Below the pieces are notes generated by a model. It made no database searches, was not told where the DNA came from, and saw only the letters and a list, made by a program, of their open reading frames with translations. Positions 35,406 through 47,043 of a DNA stretch of 64,000 nt are shown piece after piece (within the stretch, counting starts at the first letter, position 1; each line of letters starts with the position of its first letter). The translations under genes and the position numbers were made by a program. This DNA comes from Cryptomeria japonica (Eukaryota; Streptophyta; Pinopsida; Cupressales; Cupressaceae), in assembly GCF_030272615.1 (NCBI RefSeq), contig NC_081415.1, forward strand, positions 261,268,425-261,332,424, read 5' to 3'.

Positions 35406-38400
35406 TTAGATTTCCTGGTATAAAGTGTGCTACCTTAGTGAGTTTGTCAATTACCACCATTATTGCATCATGCCTAGAGGGTGACATGGGTAACCCTTGT
35501 ACAAAATCCATGCTAATAACTTGCCACTTATGTTGAGGTACATCGTGCAATTGTAACAATCCAGCTGGGTGTCTATGTTCTGCCTTTACTCTTTGACACT
35601 CCAAACATTTAGCTACGTACTTGACAATATCGCTCTTCAACCCTTGCCAAAAGTATAGTTTCTTTAGATCTGCATAAAGTTTGTTAACTCCTGGGTGGCC
35701 TAAATAAGGGGCATCGTGAGCCTCCGAAAGGACTACTTCCCTTAAGTTCCCTGAGTTAGGAATATAGATTCTATTCTTGTATCTGAGCAACCCATCTTCA
35801 TCAAATGTGTACCCTTCGACCTTAGGATCGGTCGGGTTGTGTCTTATAGTTAATTTGACTTGCTCATACCATGGGTCATGTCCTTGTTCATCCTTTACTT
35901 GTCTTTTGAAAGAGGTTTTGAAGGTTGCTATGGTCATCAAGTGTCTCCTCCTACTTAAGGCATCTGCCACCCTATTTTCTTTTCCCTTAATATATTCAAT
36001 TTCAAAATCATATTCACTTAGAAACTCTAACCACCTTCTTTGTCTGGCATTTAAGTGAGGTTGGGTAAAGATGTATTTTAGTCCTTGGTTGTCCGACTTA
36101 AGCTCAAAGGGCTTCCCTAGCAAGAAGTGTCTCCACTTTTGCAGGGCATGCACAATTGCTGCCAACTCTAAGTCGTGGGGTGCATAATTGACTTCATGAG
36201 TCTTTAGCTTCCTAGACTCGTAAGCCACTACCCCTTCATCTTGGACAAGTACTCCTCCTAACCCTTCAATAGAAGCATCTGTTATAACTGTGAAGTGTCC
36301 ATTTGGGTCTGGTACCTTTAGAATGGGTGCTGAAGTTAATTTTCCCTTCAAGATTTGAAATGCCTTATCACTTTGCTCGGTCCATACAAACCTTTTGCCC
36401 TTCCTTTGTAACGAGGTGATGGGGTTTGCTATCTTAGAGAATCCTTCCACAAACCTCCTATAGTAACCTGCTAGCCCCATAAAGCTTCTTACCTCTGAAA
36501 CATTCTTAGGGATTGGCCATTCTACTATCGCCTTTATTTTATCTGGGTCGACTGCTATTCCTTCCTTTGATATTATATGCCCGAGATAGTGAATCTTTTC
36601 CTCAAAGAAGGCACATTTGGACAATTTTCCATATAACTTATGTTCTCTCAATCTTTGCAAAACAATTTGTAGGTGCATTAAATGTTCCTCTTCATTTCTA
36701 GAGTAAATCAATATGTCATCCAAAAATACCAAAACAAACTTATCCAAGTAGTCATGGAATACACTATTCATTAGGTTCATGAATGCAGCTGGGGCATTAG
36801 TTACTCCAAAAGGAACTACTGTGAATTCATAATGTCCATACCTCATCCTGAAAGCTGTCTTCGGAATGTCTTCTTCCTTAATTCTGAGTTGATGATACCC
36901 TGACCGGAGATCTATCTTTGAGAAAACTTCCGCTCCTTTCATTTGGTCAAAAAGGTCCTCTATGCGAGGTAAGGGATACCTATTCTTTATGGTGACTTTG
37001 TTCAACATCCTATAGTCGATGCATAGCCTTAAGGTTCCATCCTTCTTCTTAACAAATAAGACTGGCGCTCCCCATGGTGATACACTTGGCCTTATTAATC
37101 CCTTAGCTAAGAGTTCCTCTAATTGCATTTTGAGCTCTTGTAATTCGGTTGTGTTCATCCGGTAAGGTGCCTTTGATACTGGTTCAGCTCCTGGGAGTAC
37201 TTTGATAGAAAAGTCAAACTTTCTCTTAGGGGGTAAACCGGGTAGTTCTTCTAGAAAAACATCCTTAAACTCCTTTAAGAAAGGAGTATTTTCAAATGTT
37301 GGTGTATTTTCCTCCTTTCCTTCATCAATTTCAACCATAAATATTTGTCCCCCTCTTCTCCTTTCCTTCTTTAATTGCATTGCTGAGATAGTTTCTATAT
37401 TAATGGGTTTAAACTTTCCTTGGATTTTGACCCTTTTCCCCCCATCATCCAAACATTCAACAACTTTTCTATAACAATCTACATTAGCTTGATGGTCTGC
37501 TAACCAACTCATTCCCATAATTACATCATATAATCCTAAGGGTGCCACATAGAGATCTACCCTTGTTTTGAACTCAGGGAATTGTACCCTTGCCCTCGGT
37601 AAACACTTAGTTACTTCCCTAGTTGCCTTATCCCCATATTGAACCGTCCATGATGACTCCATTTGATTAACTTTTAATGCATATTTGTTCACTAATTCAG
37701 GTGAGATGAAACATTCAGATGATCCAGTGTCAATTAGAATTGATATTGGTCGTTCAAATAGTGTACCTGTAGTTTCCACGGGAACATTCTGGTATCTTCT
37801 TCTTTGGTTCCTAACCGCTACATGAATCCTCTGTTGGGGCCCTTGTTGGGGCTGATTGGCTCTAATTTGTCCTTGCATCCTGGGGCAATCTCTAGCAAAA
37901 TGATTTTCCCCGCACATAAAGCATCCACCTGGAGGACCTCTCCTACCTTGATTTCTAGGGGGATCATTCCTTGTTTCATTTCCCCTGGGTGGATAAGTTA
38001 TCCTGTTCTGCTGGTCATTCCTGTTATAGTTGCCCCTGTTATCATTGCCCCTGTTATTATTGCCCCTGTTATTATCATTTCCATTTCTCTGATATTGGTT
38101 AGGCGGTGGTCTCCTTTCAGAAGAGTTATTCCTTTGACCCTTGTTGAAATTAGTGTTTCCATTGAATTCTTGCTTCCTTTTAAATGAGTGGTTCCCATTA
38201 TAGTTTCGTCCTGCTAGTGTTTGAATCTTCCTCTCTTGCCTTAGGGACTTTTCAAGTACTTCATTCATATTTCTGGGTCCATGCATATCAACCTCTACCC
38301 CTATGTTGGTATTCAGCCCCAAAATGAATTTCCTTGCTTGGCCTTCTTCATCCTTTTGGTACATAGGCACATATTTAAGCAACTTGGCGAACTTATCCCA

Positions 38401-38469
38401 ATATTGTTGAACGGATAGGGACCCTTGACGTAGATTATGGAATTCTGTCACTTTCTCATCAAAGAACAA
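35392..38469 (-). CDS. Gypsy gag C-terminus, protease, RT, RNase H, partial integrase (1025 codons)
   Basis: Landmarks in order: gag tail; a zinc knuckle at 183-195 ([13 protein letters not shown], with one residue fewer than usual before the histidine); protease DTGSS at 247-251; RT about 455-640 with [23 protein letters not shown] and [10 protein letters not shown]; RNase H about 725-840 with ITDAS and a KSDNQ block, ending [11 protein letters not shown]; integrase HHCC zinc module (about 918-958, CLECQR) and the first catalytic aspartate in SMDFVQGLP at about 988. After HFIPG the frame runs into copia-derived sequence and stops. It is continuous with the upstream gag apart from one stop codon. 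Active-site residues of protease, RT and RNase H look intact; integration capacity is lost. Confidence 0.93.
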   Translation of the reverse strand: MFFDEKVTEFHNLRQGSLSVQQYWDKFAKLLKYVPMYQKDEEGQARKFILGLNTNIGVEVDMHGPRNMNEVLEKSLRQERKIQTLAGRNYNGNHSFKRKQEFNGNTNFNKGQRNNSSERRPPPNQYQRNGNDNNRGNNNRGNDNRGNYNRNDQQNRITYPPRGNETRNDPPRNQGRRGPPGGCFMCGENHFARDCPRMQGQIRANQPQQGPQQRIHVAVRNQRRRYQNVPVETTGTLFERPISILIDTGSSECFISPELVNKYALKVNQMESSWTVQYGDKATREVTKCLPRARVQFPEFKTRVDLYVAPLGLYDVIMGMSWLADHQANVDCYRKVVECLDDGGKRVKIQGKFKPINIETISAMQLKKERRRGGQIFMVEIDEGKEENTPTFENTPFLKEFKDVFLEELPGLPPKRKFDFSIKVLPGAEPVSKAPYRMNTTELQELKMQLEELLAKGLIRPSVSPWGAPVLFVKKKDGTLRLCIDYRMLNKVTIKNRYPLPRIEDLFDQMKGAEVFSKIDLRSGYHQLRIKEEDIPKTAFRMRYGHYEFTVVPFGVTNAPAAFMNLMNSVFHDYLDKFVLVFLDDILIYSRNEEEHLMHLQIVLQRLREHKLYGKLSKCAFFEEKIHYLGHIISKEGIAVDPDKIKAIVEWPIPKNVSEVRSFMGLAGYYRRFVEGFSKIANPITSLQRKGKRFVWTEQSDKAFQILKGKLTSAPILKVPDPNGHFTVITDASIEGLGGVLVQDEGVVAYESRKLKTHEVNYAPHDLELAAIVHALQKWRHFLLGKPFELKSDNQGLKYIFTQPHLNARQRRWLEFLSEYDFEIEYIKGKENRVADALSRRRHLMTIATFKTSFKRQVKDEQGHDPWYEQVKLTIRHNPTDPKVEGYTFDEDGLLRYKNRIYIPNSGNLREVVLSEAHDAPYLGHPGVNKLYADLKKLYFWQGLKSDIVKYVAKCLECQRVKAEHRHPAGLLQLHDVPQHKWQVISMDFVQGLPMSPSRHDAIMVVIDKLTKVAHFIPGNLTKRI

Positions 38470-38487
38470 TTGAGGGAGCCACCTATC

Positions 38488-39099
38488 TCAAAAATGGTGA
38501 ACAAATTGATCCCATGTGATCGTATCCCTGTTATACCCATTTTGTTCCTTGGTGTTGGTCCACCAACTAGCCGCCTCCCCTGTGAGTTGATAGGAGCCCC
38601 ATAAAGCCTTGGTTGTTTCGCTAAAATCTCTTAGCTCAAAATATTTTCCCATTTTATTTAGCCAATTCTCAGCCCCTTCACCAATCTGCCTCCCATCGAA
38701 CTTAGGAGGGGTGATTTTCTTCAAATCCTTGGAGAGTTCCAATATGTTATTTTCCTTCCCATTACCCAACACATTTCCTTGATTGCTACCAGGGTTTCCA
38801 TTCTCGGTGCCACTTCTGTTCTCATAGTCATTCTGTCTTTCTCTAAGGTCCTGCAGCGATTGTTCCAAGAAGTTGATTTTATCTCTTTGTTTGGTTAGAA
38901 GGTCGATTATAGCTTGGACCCCATCTCCGTTATTCCCTGGGTTGTGTCGAACCTCTTCATGATCTTCCTCATGGTTTCCTTCATGGTTTTCCTCATGGTT
39001 TTCCTCATGGTTTACCTCCCTTTGACTCCTAGTACGTCTTCCATTACCCCTTCCTCTTCCTCTTCCTCTTCCTCTTCCTCTTCCTCTTCCTCTTGCCAT
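38488..39099 (-). CDS. Gypsy gag N-terminal part, ended by one in-frame stop
   Basis: It starts MARGRGRGRGRG, coded by a CCTCTT hexanucleotide repeat on the plus strand (39051-39096). It has acidic NHEE repeats, a short coiled-coil-like stretch (FLEQSLQDLRERQND), then a gag core (FDGRQIGEGAENWLNKM and WWTNTKEQNG). The stop at 38488-38490 is followed in the same frame by DRWLPQ and the pol frame, so a single substitution separates gag from pol. Translation read-through is possible in principle, but decay is the simpler explanation. Confidence 0.9.
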   Translation of the reverse strand: MARGRGRGRGRGRGRGRGNGRRTRSQREVNHEENHEENHEGNHEEDHEEVRHNPGNNGDGVQAIIDLLTKQRDKINFLEQSLQDLRERQNDYENRSGTENGNPGSNQGNVLGNGKENNILELSKDLKKITPPKFDGRQIGEGAENWLNKMGKYFELRDFSETTKALWGSYQLTGEAASWWTNTKEQNGYNRDTITWDQFVHHF

Positions 39100-39235
39100 T
39101 CTAGGTTTTACCTGAAAGTTAAATTATGTAGTTAGTTTTTTTTTTTGTGTAGAATAAAATTTAATTTCTATTATTGTAAAACATTCCCTTAGTTGAATAA
39201 ATTGAAGTGAGCACAAGGCCTAGATTTGAACCTTT

Positions 39236-39247
39236 GCTCTGATACCA
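39236..39247 (-). other. Primer binding site of the gypsy element
   Basis: The minus strand reads TGGTATCAGAGC, two bases after the LTR end (…GGGTTATTACA). Initiator tRNA-Met type. Confidence 0.9.
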
Positions 39248-39390
39248 CATGTAATAACCCAAGTTGATTTCCTATTTCACGAAATAACCCACCAAAATTG
39301 ATTCAACAAAATTTGAGTATATTTTTTTTTTTTCATTATGTTTTATTGAATTGCATACTCTGGGCATCCATCCAATTAGGATTAGGCATT

Positions 39391-39518
39391 CATCCTTTCG
39401 GGATGAGCTTCTAACCATACGGGTTAGGCAATTGTCCATATGGGACGTAAATTTCCATCTATCCAATACGGGATAGGCATCTACCCATACGGGGTAGGCA
39501 TCTATCCAAACGGGATAG
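39391..39518. repeat. Six tandem mini-hairpins with co-changing arms
   Basis: The units are CATCC-tttcg-GGATG (39391-39405), CTAACC-atacg-GGTTAG (39411-39427), GTCC-atatg-GGAC (39434-39446), CTATCC-aatacg-GGATAG (39459-39476), CTACCC-atacg-GGGTAG (39481-39497) and CTATCC-aaacg-GGATAG (39502-39518). The loop is nearly constant while the stem sequence varies, and every stem is perfectly paired. Confidence 0.85.
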
Positions 39519-41257
39519 GAGATGCTCTGGCCAGAGACTTAGACTCATCGGGACCATTCGGGTCCTGAGCCACTCACTAAGTACTACACTCTTCTAACAA
39601 GAGTGCACCGAGGTCGCCGTCCTTAGGAGTAATTAAAATAACACAAGCTTGAATTCCGCCTCGGAATTTGGCTTAAAGCCTCGGGAAGTCAAGCGAATCC
39701 ATACGGGATTCCTTCCGAGTATGCATTGAATTAAATTGATTATCTTATTTTTCATTTAGGATTCTTACTCAACCAAGCCTAGACCCCACCCACGAACGCC
39801 TGAGTACGAGGGACAACTCCGTCCCAAGACTGCCTACATACCCGCTTCAGCACGGGATCAAGGCGTAAAGTATGTAGTTCTATTTTCTAATCTGTGGTTT
39901 GATGTAAACTGATTTGTGGGTACGCAACCCTTTCTAGGGTCAGTGTCCCAGACAGTTTCTCTGCGGTTGCTACCCACGATGGTAGCACTTAAGCGAAGGC
40001 TCAAGGTGGCCTATTGCTTGTGGCCTAAAAGAAAATAACTAGATCCTAATACTTATCATGAACGTCACCCAATTGCAAAACGCTAATATCCCTTCGAAAA
40101 AAAGAAATCAATTTCATGAGAGCTTTGACTTGACCATCCCTAAGAGGGGTTTACTATGGTTTATCTCAACGGATGTGAAATTCATTTAAAAGTTATCTTA
40201 TTAAATTATCGATCCAAGGGGGATTACCCGCCCCTCGGATTTTAACTTCCAAATGTCCCTTATTACTCCCCGACGATTTATAGGGACGATGCCACAGACG
40301 TCGTTAATGCAGCTTTATTAGGCGTTAAGTGCAGTAGTTCAACACGACGGCATTACCCGTAAGCGTGACCCAGAGGCACCGTATATACCGAACGCTGCTA
40401 GTTTTGGTTTTCCAACTCCATTTGTTTAGTTTTCTAAACTAACATCATGCTTGAAATATAATTATGAAATGGATGTACACAATTTAAACTCAAATACTAT
40501 TTGAAAAAAAGAAAAGAGAAATATCATTATTCTACGATTAAATAAATTAATACATGTATTGGCGTGGTGATGATAATTGTGAACTTATGAGTAATTGCAT
40601 GAAAATAAGGAATACGAAATAATAATAATGCAATGCAAAAGTAACGTCATTTACATACAAAATGCAGAAATGTCTCCTCTTATCGCGAGACTAATTAATT
40701 ACAAGGTTACAATTTTCTCATGAGTGGCCAAATAATAATGATACTTACTTATCTCCAAAATCATGGATCAAATAATCCAATAAATTTCTAAGGAATTGAA
40801 ACAATACATTGAATTCAAACTCTTGCTAATTTTAAGGAAAATAAATTTAACTAAACAAATATATGTAATAAAAAAAAAATTTAATTTAAATTTAATTTAA
40901 ACGATACACAATGACTTAAATTTTTAAACAAACGATTTAAAACTTCCATCGAAATTTTTTTATAAGCGAACCTTGGTTTATATATAATTAAAGAACCAGG
41001 GGGTGGGGACCACGGGTCCCGTCACTCCCTGCGGTCCTGCATGTGCAGGCCCGTAGGGGTTGACAGGGCCACGTGGTCCCCTCCACTCCCCTGCGGCCAC
41101 TTGCGGTGACCGCAGGGTAGTGGGGGGTACCACTAACCCTGCCAGTTTCGGTAACGTTGTTCTGCGTACTTTCGGTTATTATCAGGGTCTGTGCCGAATG
41201 CGGTAGTAAATGCAGTGATTGATAATGTGGCATTAATATTTGTATATTAACATTGGG

Positions 41258-41260
<3 letters not shown>

Positions 41261-41330
<70 letters not shown>
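41261..41330. repeat. (AT)35 microsatellite in the gypsy LTR
   Basis: An uninterrupted AT dinucleotide run. Confidence 0.97.
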
Positions 41331-41338
<8 letters not shown>

Positions 41339-42814
41339 GGTTTCAAATTTCTTTACAAAAGATAATTTTTATTTAAGAAGGTAAGAACAAGGAAAATGAG
41401 CAAATAATTGAGTTTTTTTCTTGGTTTTGTCTCTTTACAGAAAACAGGTTTTTTTTTTTTTATCATTCACAGAGAGAGAGGGAGAGAGATTTATCCAGCC
41501 ATCACAGGGAGGGAGTTATTTCCCAGACTTCTCAGGAAAATTGTTTATTTCCAGGATTTATTCTCAGAGTTCAGGAGGATTTGTTCAACTGATATTTACA
41601 GTGAGCTCTTTGTTCAATCCACAGAGAGTTTCAAAAAAAAATAATCACAAGGAGGGAGTTTAGAATGGTCATAGAGAAAATATTCACAGGGATAAAAAGA
41701 ATAATCATTAAATAATTACAGAGAGAAATTTTGGATAATCATAGTGAAATTTATCCTTACTTTCAAATAATTTCCTTTCTTTTCTACAGAGAATTTATAT
41801 AACCAGATACAGAGGAGATAATCACAACGAAATCTCTTTAGAGGATGAGATTTAGATAACAATAACCAGAGAGATGAAAAGATGGTTCTACTTAGCAAGA
41901 ATCAATCTAAAATTTAATAAGAGAAAAAAAACAATTTAATCTGGATCTAAAATTTTTTAAAACAGTGAATCTAATTCTTATCAAACAATTTAATCTACTT
42001 TTTTTTATCAAGAATCTGAAACTAATTTTTTATCAAAAATCTGAAACAATGAATCAACAATTTATTCTACTTTTTATCAAACATTTTAATCTACTCCAAA
42101 ATCTGAAACTAATTTTTTTTTTTTTTTTTTATCAAGAATCTGAATCAAACAATTTAGTCTACTTTTTTTTTATCAAACATTTTAATCTACTTCATATCAA
42201 AATCTGAAAACTAATTTCTTATCAAAACACAATGAATTTCATTCTCATAAAATGATTTAATCAAATCTAATCTACAACAGGAATAAGATGCACGAAGCTA
42301 AGTTTGAAGGAACCTGGGTGCTTGAAAATGGTGTAGAGTCTTCCTTGATCCTCCAAATTGAAGAGAAGTCCTCCCAACAAAATCTTAGCTGAAAATGAAA
42401 AATTGACTACAAAGGAGAATTTAACTTGCAGAATTTCTTATGGAATAGCCAACACTCATTTTGAAACTTGTACCTATTTTATAAAATAAATTTCAAATTC
42501 CCACTACCTAATTTTTAATTGAAAAAAAGAGATTCTCTCCCAATTTGGCCTCCATGCAAATTGATTAGGCTTAGTGGGAGGAGTTACATGCAAGGGTGAT
42601 GGAGAAGCCTCTAGAAGCTTCTTATTCCTCCTACAACATGTGCCTTAATTTGGGTGAGGGAAATTAAATAACAAATTAAAAATATATATGTATTTTCCAT
42701 GTGTGTGTGGTTTATTATTTTTATTCCCTTACAATATTCATTCAATAATTTATCCAAGGAATTATAATAGAGTTTGTATTTAAATCAAAAAGGTGATAAA
42801 GGAGGGTTGTGACA

Positions 42815-43150
42815 TTCGGGGGTGGGAGCCCCCGAGAAAAAAAAATTGGGGTATTTTTTTATGATAACCGACATTGTAATAAAACCCTAAAAAGGTCGAC
42901 TTTGTTTTTGCCCTAAAAACACATGTTATAAGCAGCTGGGATGCTTAAGGCATTGTATGGTTGATGTACTGTTTTTGCTGGATAATAAGAAAGATTGGAC
43001 GACTGTGTATGGTGGACATAACCCATTCTGGGTGAACCACGTTAAATCTTTGTGTTATCTGTGTCCTGATTTATTCCTTTATCTTTTGTATTTAAATCTG
43101 CATATAATTATTAGTTCATATTTGTTTCGGATCTACTTGAAACCCTAACA
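42815..43150 (+). repeat. 3' LTR of the nested copia, first part missing
   Basis: It aligns with 34271-34615 and ends in the same ACCCTAACA. The first roughly 120 bp of the LTR are replaced by the gypsy insertion. Confidence 0.88.
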
Positions 43151-43155
43151 ATTTT

Positions 43156-45565
43156 ATCTTGAAGGCTGGTTAGATGCTAGATTGTATGCATATATACTAA
43201 CCTTGGACTGACATATCATCTTTATGTACGAAATATTTATTGTGATCGTCTTCTTGTATGGGTATGAGTCTGTATAGGGTGTGAGAGGATGATCTTCTGT
43301 TACCCACTTCGATGGGACACAGACTACCACGACTCTCCTTCACTGGCATGCATGTTTATGTTGGATATCGATATGTATGTTTCAAGGTGATGCAGGATTG
43401 CAGATACCGAGCATTGACTCCACCTGAATCTTTAGGTCTAAGCGTGCTCTTCAACCCAATGGTAAAGTGGAAAGGGAGGGGTGAATCCACAATACTGGTT
43501 CCCACTTTTTGACCAACTTTGACACTTAGATGAATATTTTGAAAAAAACCTTCACTTTCCAACACCTATAAGTTTTAAACCATTAAGAATTTGAAGATGA
43601 TATAAACTAGTGATTTTTAGCATCTTGTTTGTAGATTCTAAATATGTTTTTTTCAAATTTGTTTGATTAAAATTTTACTAGTTTTTCCATCTCCCTCAAA
43701 AAGTAGTTTTTAACAGCAAACAACATTTTTTAAGAGTGATGTGTATCCCGAAACGCATAATTTTTTTCTATAAATGATAAAAACTTAATTCTTTTGAATT
43801 TTGGTTTGTTACATCAATACTCAGGGCATGCAGTTGGTTTGATAGTGATATGTTGAATATTTTTCATTTTATTAAGTTTTGAAGTTTGACTAATTATAAT
43901 TCAGATATAGGTGTACGTTTGAACACATAACTTGTTCTATATATATCAAAATTCAATTTTCTTTTTTTTTAGAAAGAAAACACCAATACCTAGTGCATAG
44001 ATATTTTTCAAAAAAAATTTGAATTAGTTTACTATTTTTCCCAATGCATTGAACAAAGAAGTTCATGTTCGGTGAAAAACCTACATTCATAAGAAATAAA
44101 ATAAAAATATATTAATGAAATTAAATATATTAAAAGTTATACTATTTGGAAAGCTTATAATAAGAAATAAATACCTAAAAAAATAAAAAATTTAAATGAA
44201 TTAATTTGACCCCCCAAAAGCTAATGTAAAATTGGTTTTTTATCAGCATTTGATAGATGCAAAGGAGACTCCATTGCAAGTATGATTTAGAAGTAGAGAG
44301 GTTCAATCCAAGAAATTTTGATCTAAGAGCCTTTGAGTTATCTCTCTTCAATTAATTACTTCAAATGGGACCTCTTAAAGCTTAAATCATTATATTTTCT
44401 TAAAAATGCAGGATTTCCGCAAAAATCGGGACGTACCAAAAAGTGGGAACCAACTTTGTGAGTTCACCCAGAGATATCAGTCAAACCCCGTCATATCATT
44501 GTTCTTATGGAATGAGTCCCCTATCAGGTATCCTTGTATAGTTTTTGTCTGGTCATGTCAATCATTAGCTCAATCCTCCGTGTTTTGATTTGTTGTATTT
44601 TGTTGCTCCTATGTGTAGTATAATAATTATCTAATATTTTGTGAAAAAATTAGTATTATATTTTAGTGATATTTGGATGTCTTTATTTGATTTATTAATA
44701 AGTTGAAATTGTGGAACTTAAAGATTTAAATTATTTAATTAATTCTAAAAGAGTATTTATTAAGGGAATTAATAATATCATCTATTTGTGTATTTCTAAA
44801 TTAATTAATTAATAATTTATTATAGTTGCCTTATTTGACTTATTAATTGAGCACTTAAATTAATGGCTTAAATTATTTTTCTAAATTGGAAGGATTAATT
44901 AAATAGAAAAATATAAATATTTAATTAAGTATTTTCATTACTCATGTAATAATCTATTAAAATATAATTATTATTTAATTGTTTTAAAAATTAATTTTAA
45001 AGAAAATAATTAATATTTAATTATTCTATTTTCATATTGCATGTTTGGGGGTTACTAAAATAAAGTAATTAATGGTTTTAATTAATGAGAATCTTGGCAT
45101 GCAAAATTGATTGGAAGGAGTTACAATTTTGAAAAGGGGATTTTAATCACTTGCTTTTTTGGAAATGGGAAAAAAAAAAGGAGGAAGAAAAAGATATGTG
45201 CTTCCTATGAAGTTTTTTGGGTTGGGCATTTTTTTTATATCTTCTAGTTATGGGAGTTTTCCCATGAAGTTTTTCTCTGCAAAAGGCATTTTCTGGTTGG
45301 AGGGTTTTCAAAGAAATTTTGGGGAATGAAATCTCTATGTGCATGATTATTATGGAAATGGGTGTTTCGAAAGGAATTTGGAAAATTTTTTGGGAATTTC
45401 TGGATCTTTGCTTACTGGATTTGGCGAAATCGTAGATTCTATTTTGCTTTTGTTCCATCTCTGCATTGGTTCCGGATTTCATTAAGAGGTAGGGTTCTAG
45501 ATTACCTCTTTTGCATGTGGAATTTCTTTTAGATTAGAATACAAATTGGTTCGTTGTTTATCTGC
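43156..45565. other. Solo-LTR DNA between the two insertions, no gene seen
   Basis: This is 2.4 kb of the outer solo LTR. It includes AT-rich taattaa DNA (about 44630-45010). Short frames (43312-43512, 44406-44588, 45147-45482) show no domain. Confidence 0.6.
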
Positions 45566-45582
45566 AAACATAAAATTTAAAG

Positions 45583-46440
45583 GTGGCCAAAGCTGGAGCT
45601 GGATGGGTCCTTGGAAAAGGTGACAAAATAAGGTTTTGGGAGGATCCTTGGATGAACAATGAACCTCTCTTTGATCAAGGCAGCAGCCAATTTATTGAGG
45701 AATGTAAAAGGAGGTTTGAACCTATGGTGTGTGACTACTGGAAGGAGAACAAATGGGTTAGGCTTGATGTTATATATGTTGGATTTTTCTTGCTCCAGCA
45801 GGAGCTGCTGTCTTTTTCTATTAACAAAGACTATGATGATTTTTTTCTCTGGAAGAGTAATCCTAGAGGTGAATTTACGGTTGCTTCAGCCTACAAAAAC
45901 ACTTTCACTCAGACCAGTAACCCCATTTGGGGTAAAGTTTGGAACATAATTCTTATCCTTAAAGTCAATATGTTCATTTGGCTTGCTGCTCACAATAGGA
46001 TCCTAACTATTGACAATTTGGTCCAAAGAGGTTTCATGTTCCCTAACAAGTGTGAGCTATGCCAGAAAGAAGAAGAATCAATTGATCATTTGTTTTTCCA
46101 CTGCTCCTTTACCTGGGAAATTTGGAGTAAGTTTTGGGTGAAATGGAAAGTTGATTGGGTCATGCACAAGAGTCTCAAGGAAATTATCTGGCAATGGACA
46201 TTCCCCACCAATTGTCCTCTTATCAAGAACCTTTGGTCCATGATCCTCCCCATGACTTGCTGGGGAATCTGGAAAGAGGGAAATAATAGAATATTTAGGG
46301 AAGCTAAGTGTACCTCTCAGGTGGTCTTTGAAAAAATTTGCAGGGCTATAAAAGAAAACATAAATATTCCTCACAAGAATAATAAACAATGGCTTTTTAC
46401 TGATATGAATGAAATTGAAAAAGGTATCCTTACTGAATAG
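45583..46440 (+). pseudogene. LINE ORF2 C-terminal part with zf-RVT domain
   Basis: The frame is open directly from the insertion point and starts with a typical segment (GWVLGKGDKIRFWEDPWM). The zf-RVT region follows, with KVNMFIWLAAHNRILTIDNL, the metal-ligand pattern CELCQKEEESIDHLFFHC, and WEIWSKFWVKW. No start codon belongs to this piece because everything upstream, including the RT core, is absent. A TAG at 46438 separates it from the RNase H part in the same frame. Confidence 0.9.
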
Positions 46441-46479
46441 AACTTAATACACAAAGTTTGCAGATCTGACAATAAGAAT

Positions 46480-46991
46480 ATGAGAGATAATATTGTTTGG
46501 TGATTTCCTGATCATGAATGGATAAAGGTGAATTTCAATGTGGCAGCTAAAGGCAACCCTAGGAAGTCTGGTGGTGGAGGAGTCATCAGAAATGCTCAAA
46601 GTGTCTGTATTGCTGCTATTGCTTCTCCTTTTGGGGTCCAAAATAATCATGTGGTTGAAGCTTTGGCCATGCTAAAAAGCCTCCAGCTTGCTCAGGGATT
46701 CAAATTTTACAAAAATTGGTTGGAAGGGGACTCCCTAAATATCATCCAGGCCCTTAAAGGTACTAGTTCTGTTTCTTGGAATATTACTTAGTTGGAGGTG
46801 CTAAAAAATTATTAAATGACTATCTTAGTATTATCATAACTCACACTCTAAGAGAAGGCAATAAGGTTGCGGACCTTTTAGCTAATGAAGGGGTCAATTT
46901 AGAGGTAGAGGATAAATATATCGGAGAGACCTATTGTAAAAGGGATGTTAGAGAGCAATTGTTATTTGATCGCATCAATGGGTCAATTTAA
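46480..46991 (+). pseudogene. LINE RNase H domain, one stop and one frameshift
   Basis: In the frame of the zf-RVT part the sequence reads VNFNVAAKGNPRKSGGGGVI, then VEALAMLKSLQLAQ and WLEGDSLNIIQALKG, the usual layout of plant LINE RNase H. The first strand has FNVAA where FDGA-type aspartate is normal, so a catalytic residue seems lost. Near 46790 the frame shifts and continues in 46776-46991 with THTLREGNKVADLLANEG, the C-terminal RNase H motif. The stop at 46989-46991 lies 52 bp before the next ORF. Confidence 0.85.
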
Positions 46992-47043
46992 AATCATGAT
47001 TATCTTCTGGGGTCCGGATATCAAAAACAGAGTTTGGGGGTAG

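Larger units (their letters stand above)
35406..42814 (-). mobile_element. Ty3/gypsy element (chromovirus-like), 3' end deleted, inside the copia
   Basis: In minus orientation it has a 5' LTR (39250-42814), primer site, gag, protease, RT, RNase H and integrase, which is the gypsy order. The integrase catalytic core breaks off at about 35406, and the rest plus the 3' LTR are gone. The right LTR end abuts the sequence ttcggg inside the copia 3' LTR. The simplest account is insertion into the copia 3' LTR, then one deletion running from copia gag to gypsy integrase. LTR length and gene order fit the long-LTR chromoviruses, but no chromodomain remains to confirm it. Confidence 0.88.
39250..42814 (-). 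repeat. 5' LTR of the gypsy element (3565 bp)
   Basis: In element orientation it begins TGTCACAACCCTCC (42814) and ends GGGTTATTACA (39250). Internal landmarks are (AT)35 at 41261-41330, a GC-rich hairpin block at about 40998-41140, and a series of six short hairpins at 39391-39518. The small plus-strand frames at 41408-42207 are low-complexity and not supported as genes. Confidence 0.88.
34149..43155 (+). mobile_element. Ty1/copia element nested in the solo LTR, TSD atttt
   Basis: The direct repeat atttt lies at 34149-34153 and 43151-43155. The element starts TGTTGAAAGG (34154) and ends ACCCTAACA (43150). It retains a full 5' LTR (34154-34615), primer site, broken gag (34676-35405) and the last 336 bp of the 3' LTR (42815-43150). 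Protease, integrase, RT and RNase H are all missing. They were removed together with part of a gypsy element that had landed in the 3' LTR. Confidence 0.9.

Noticed and set aside
35777-38187. Plus-strand ORFs opposite the gypsy pol
   Set aside because: Antisense shadows of the 1025-codon minus-strand gene.
41408-42207. Plus-strand ORFs in the gypsy LTR
   Set aside because: Low-complexity, phenylalanine-rich translations of AT-rich LTR DNA.
43312-45482. Small ORFs between the copia and the LINE
   Set aside because: They lie in the outer solo LTR with no domain; lengths are as expected by chance.
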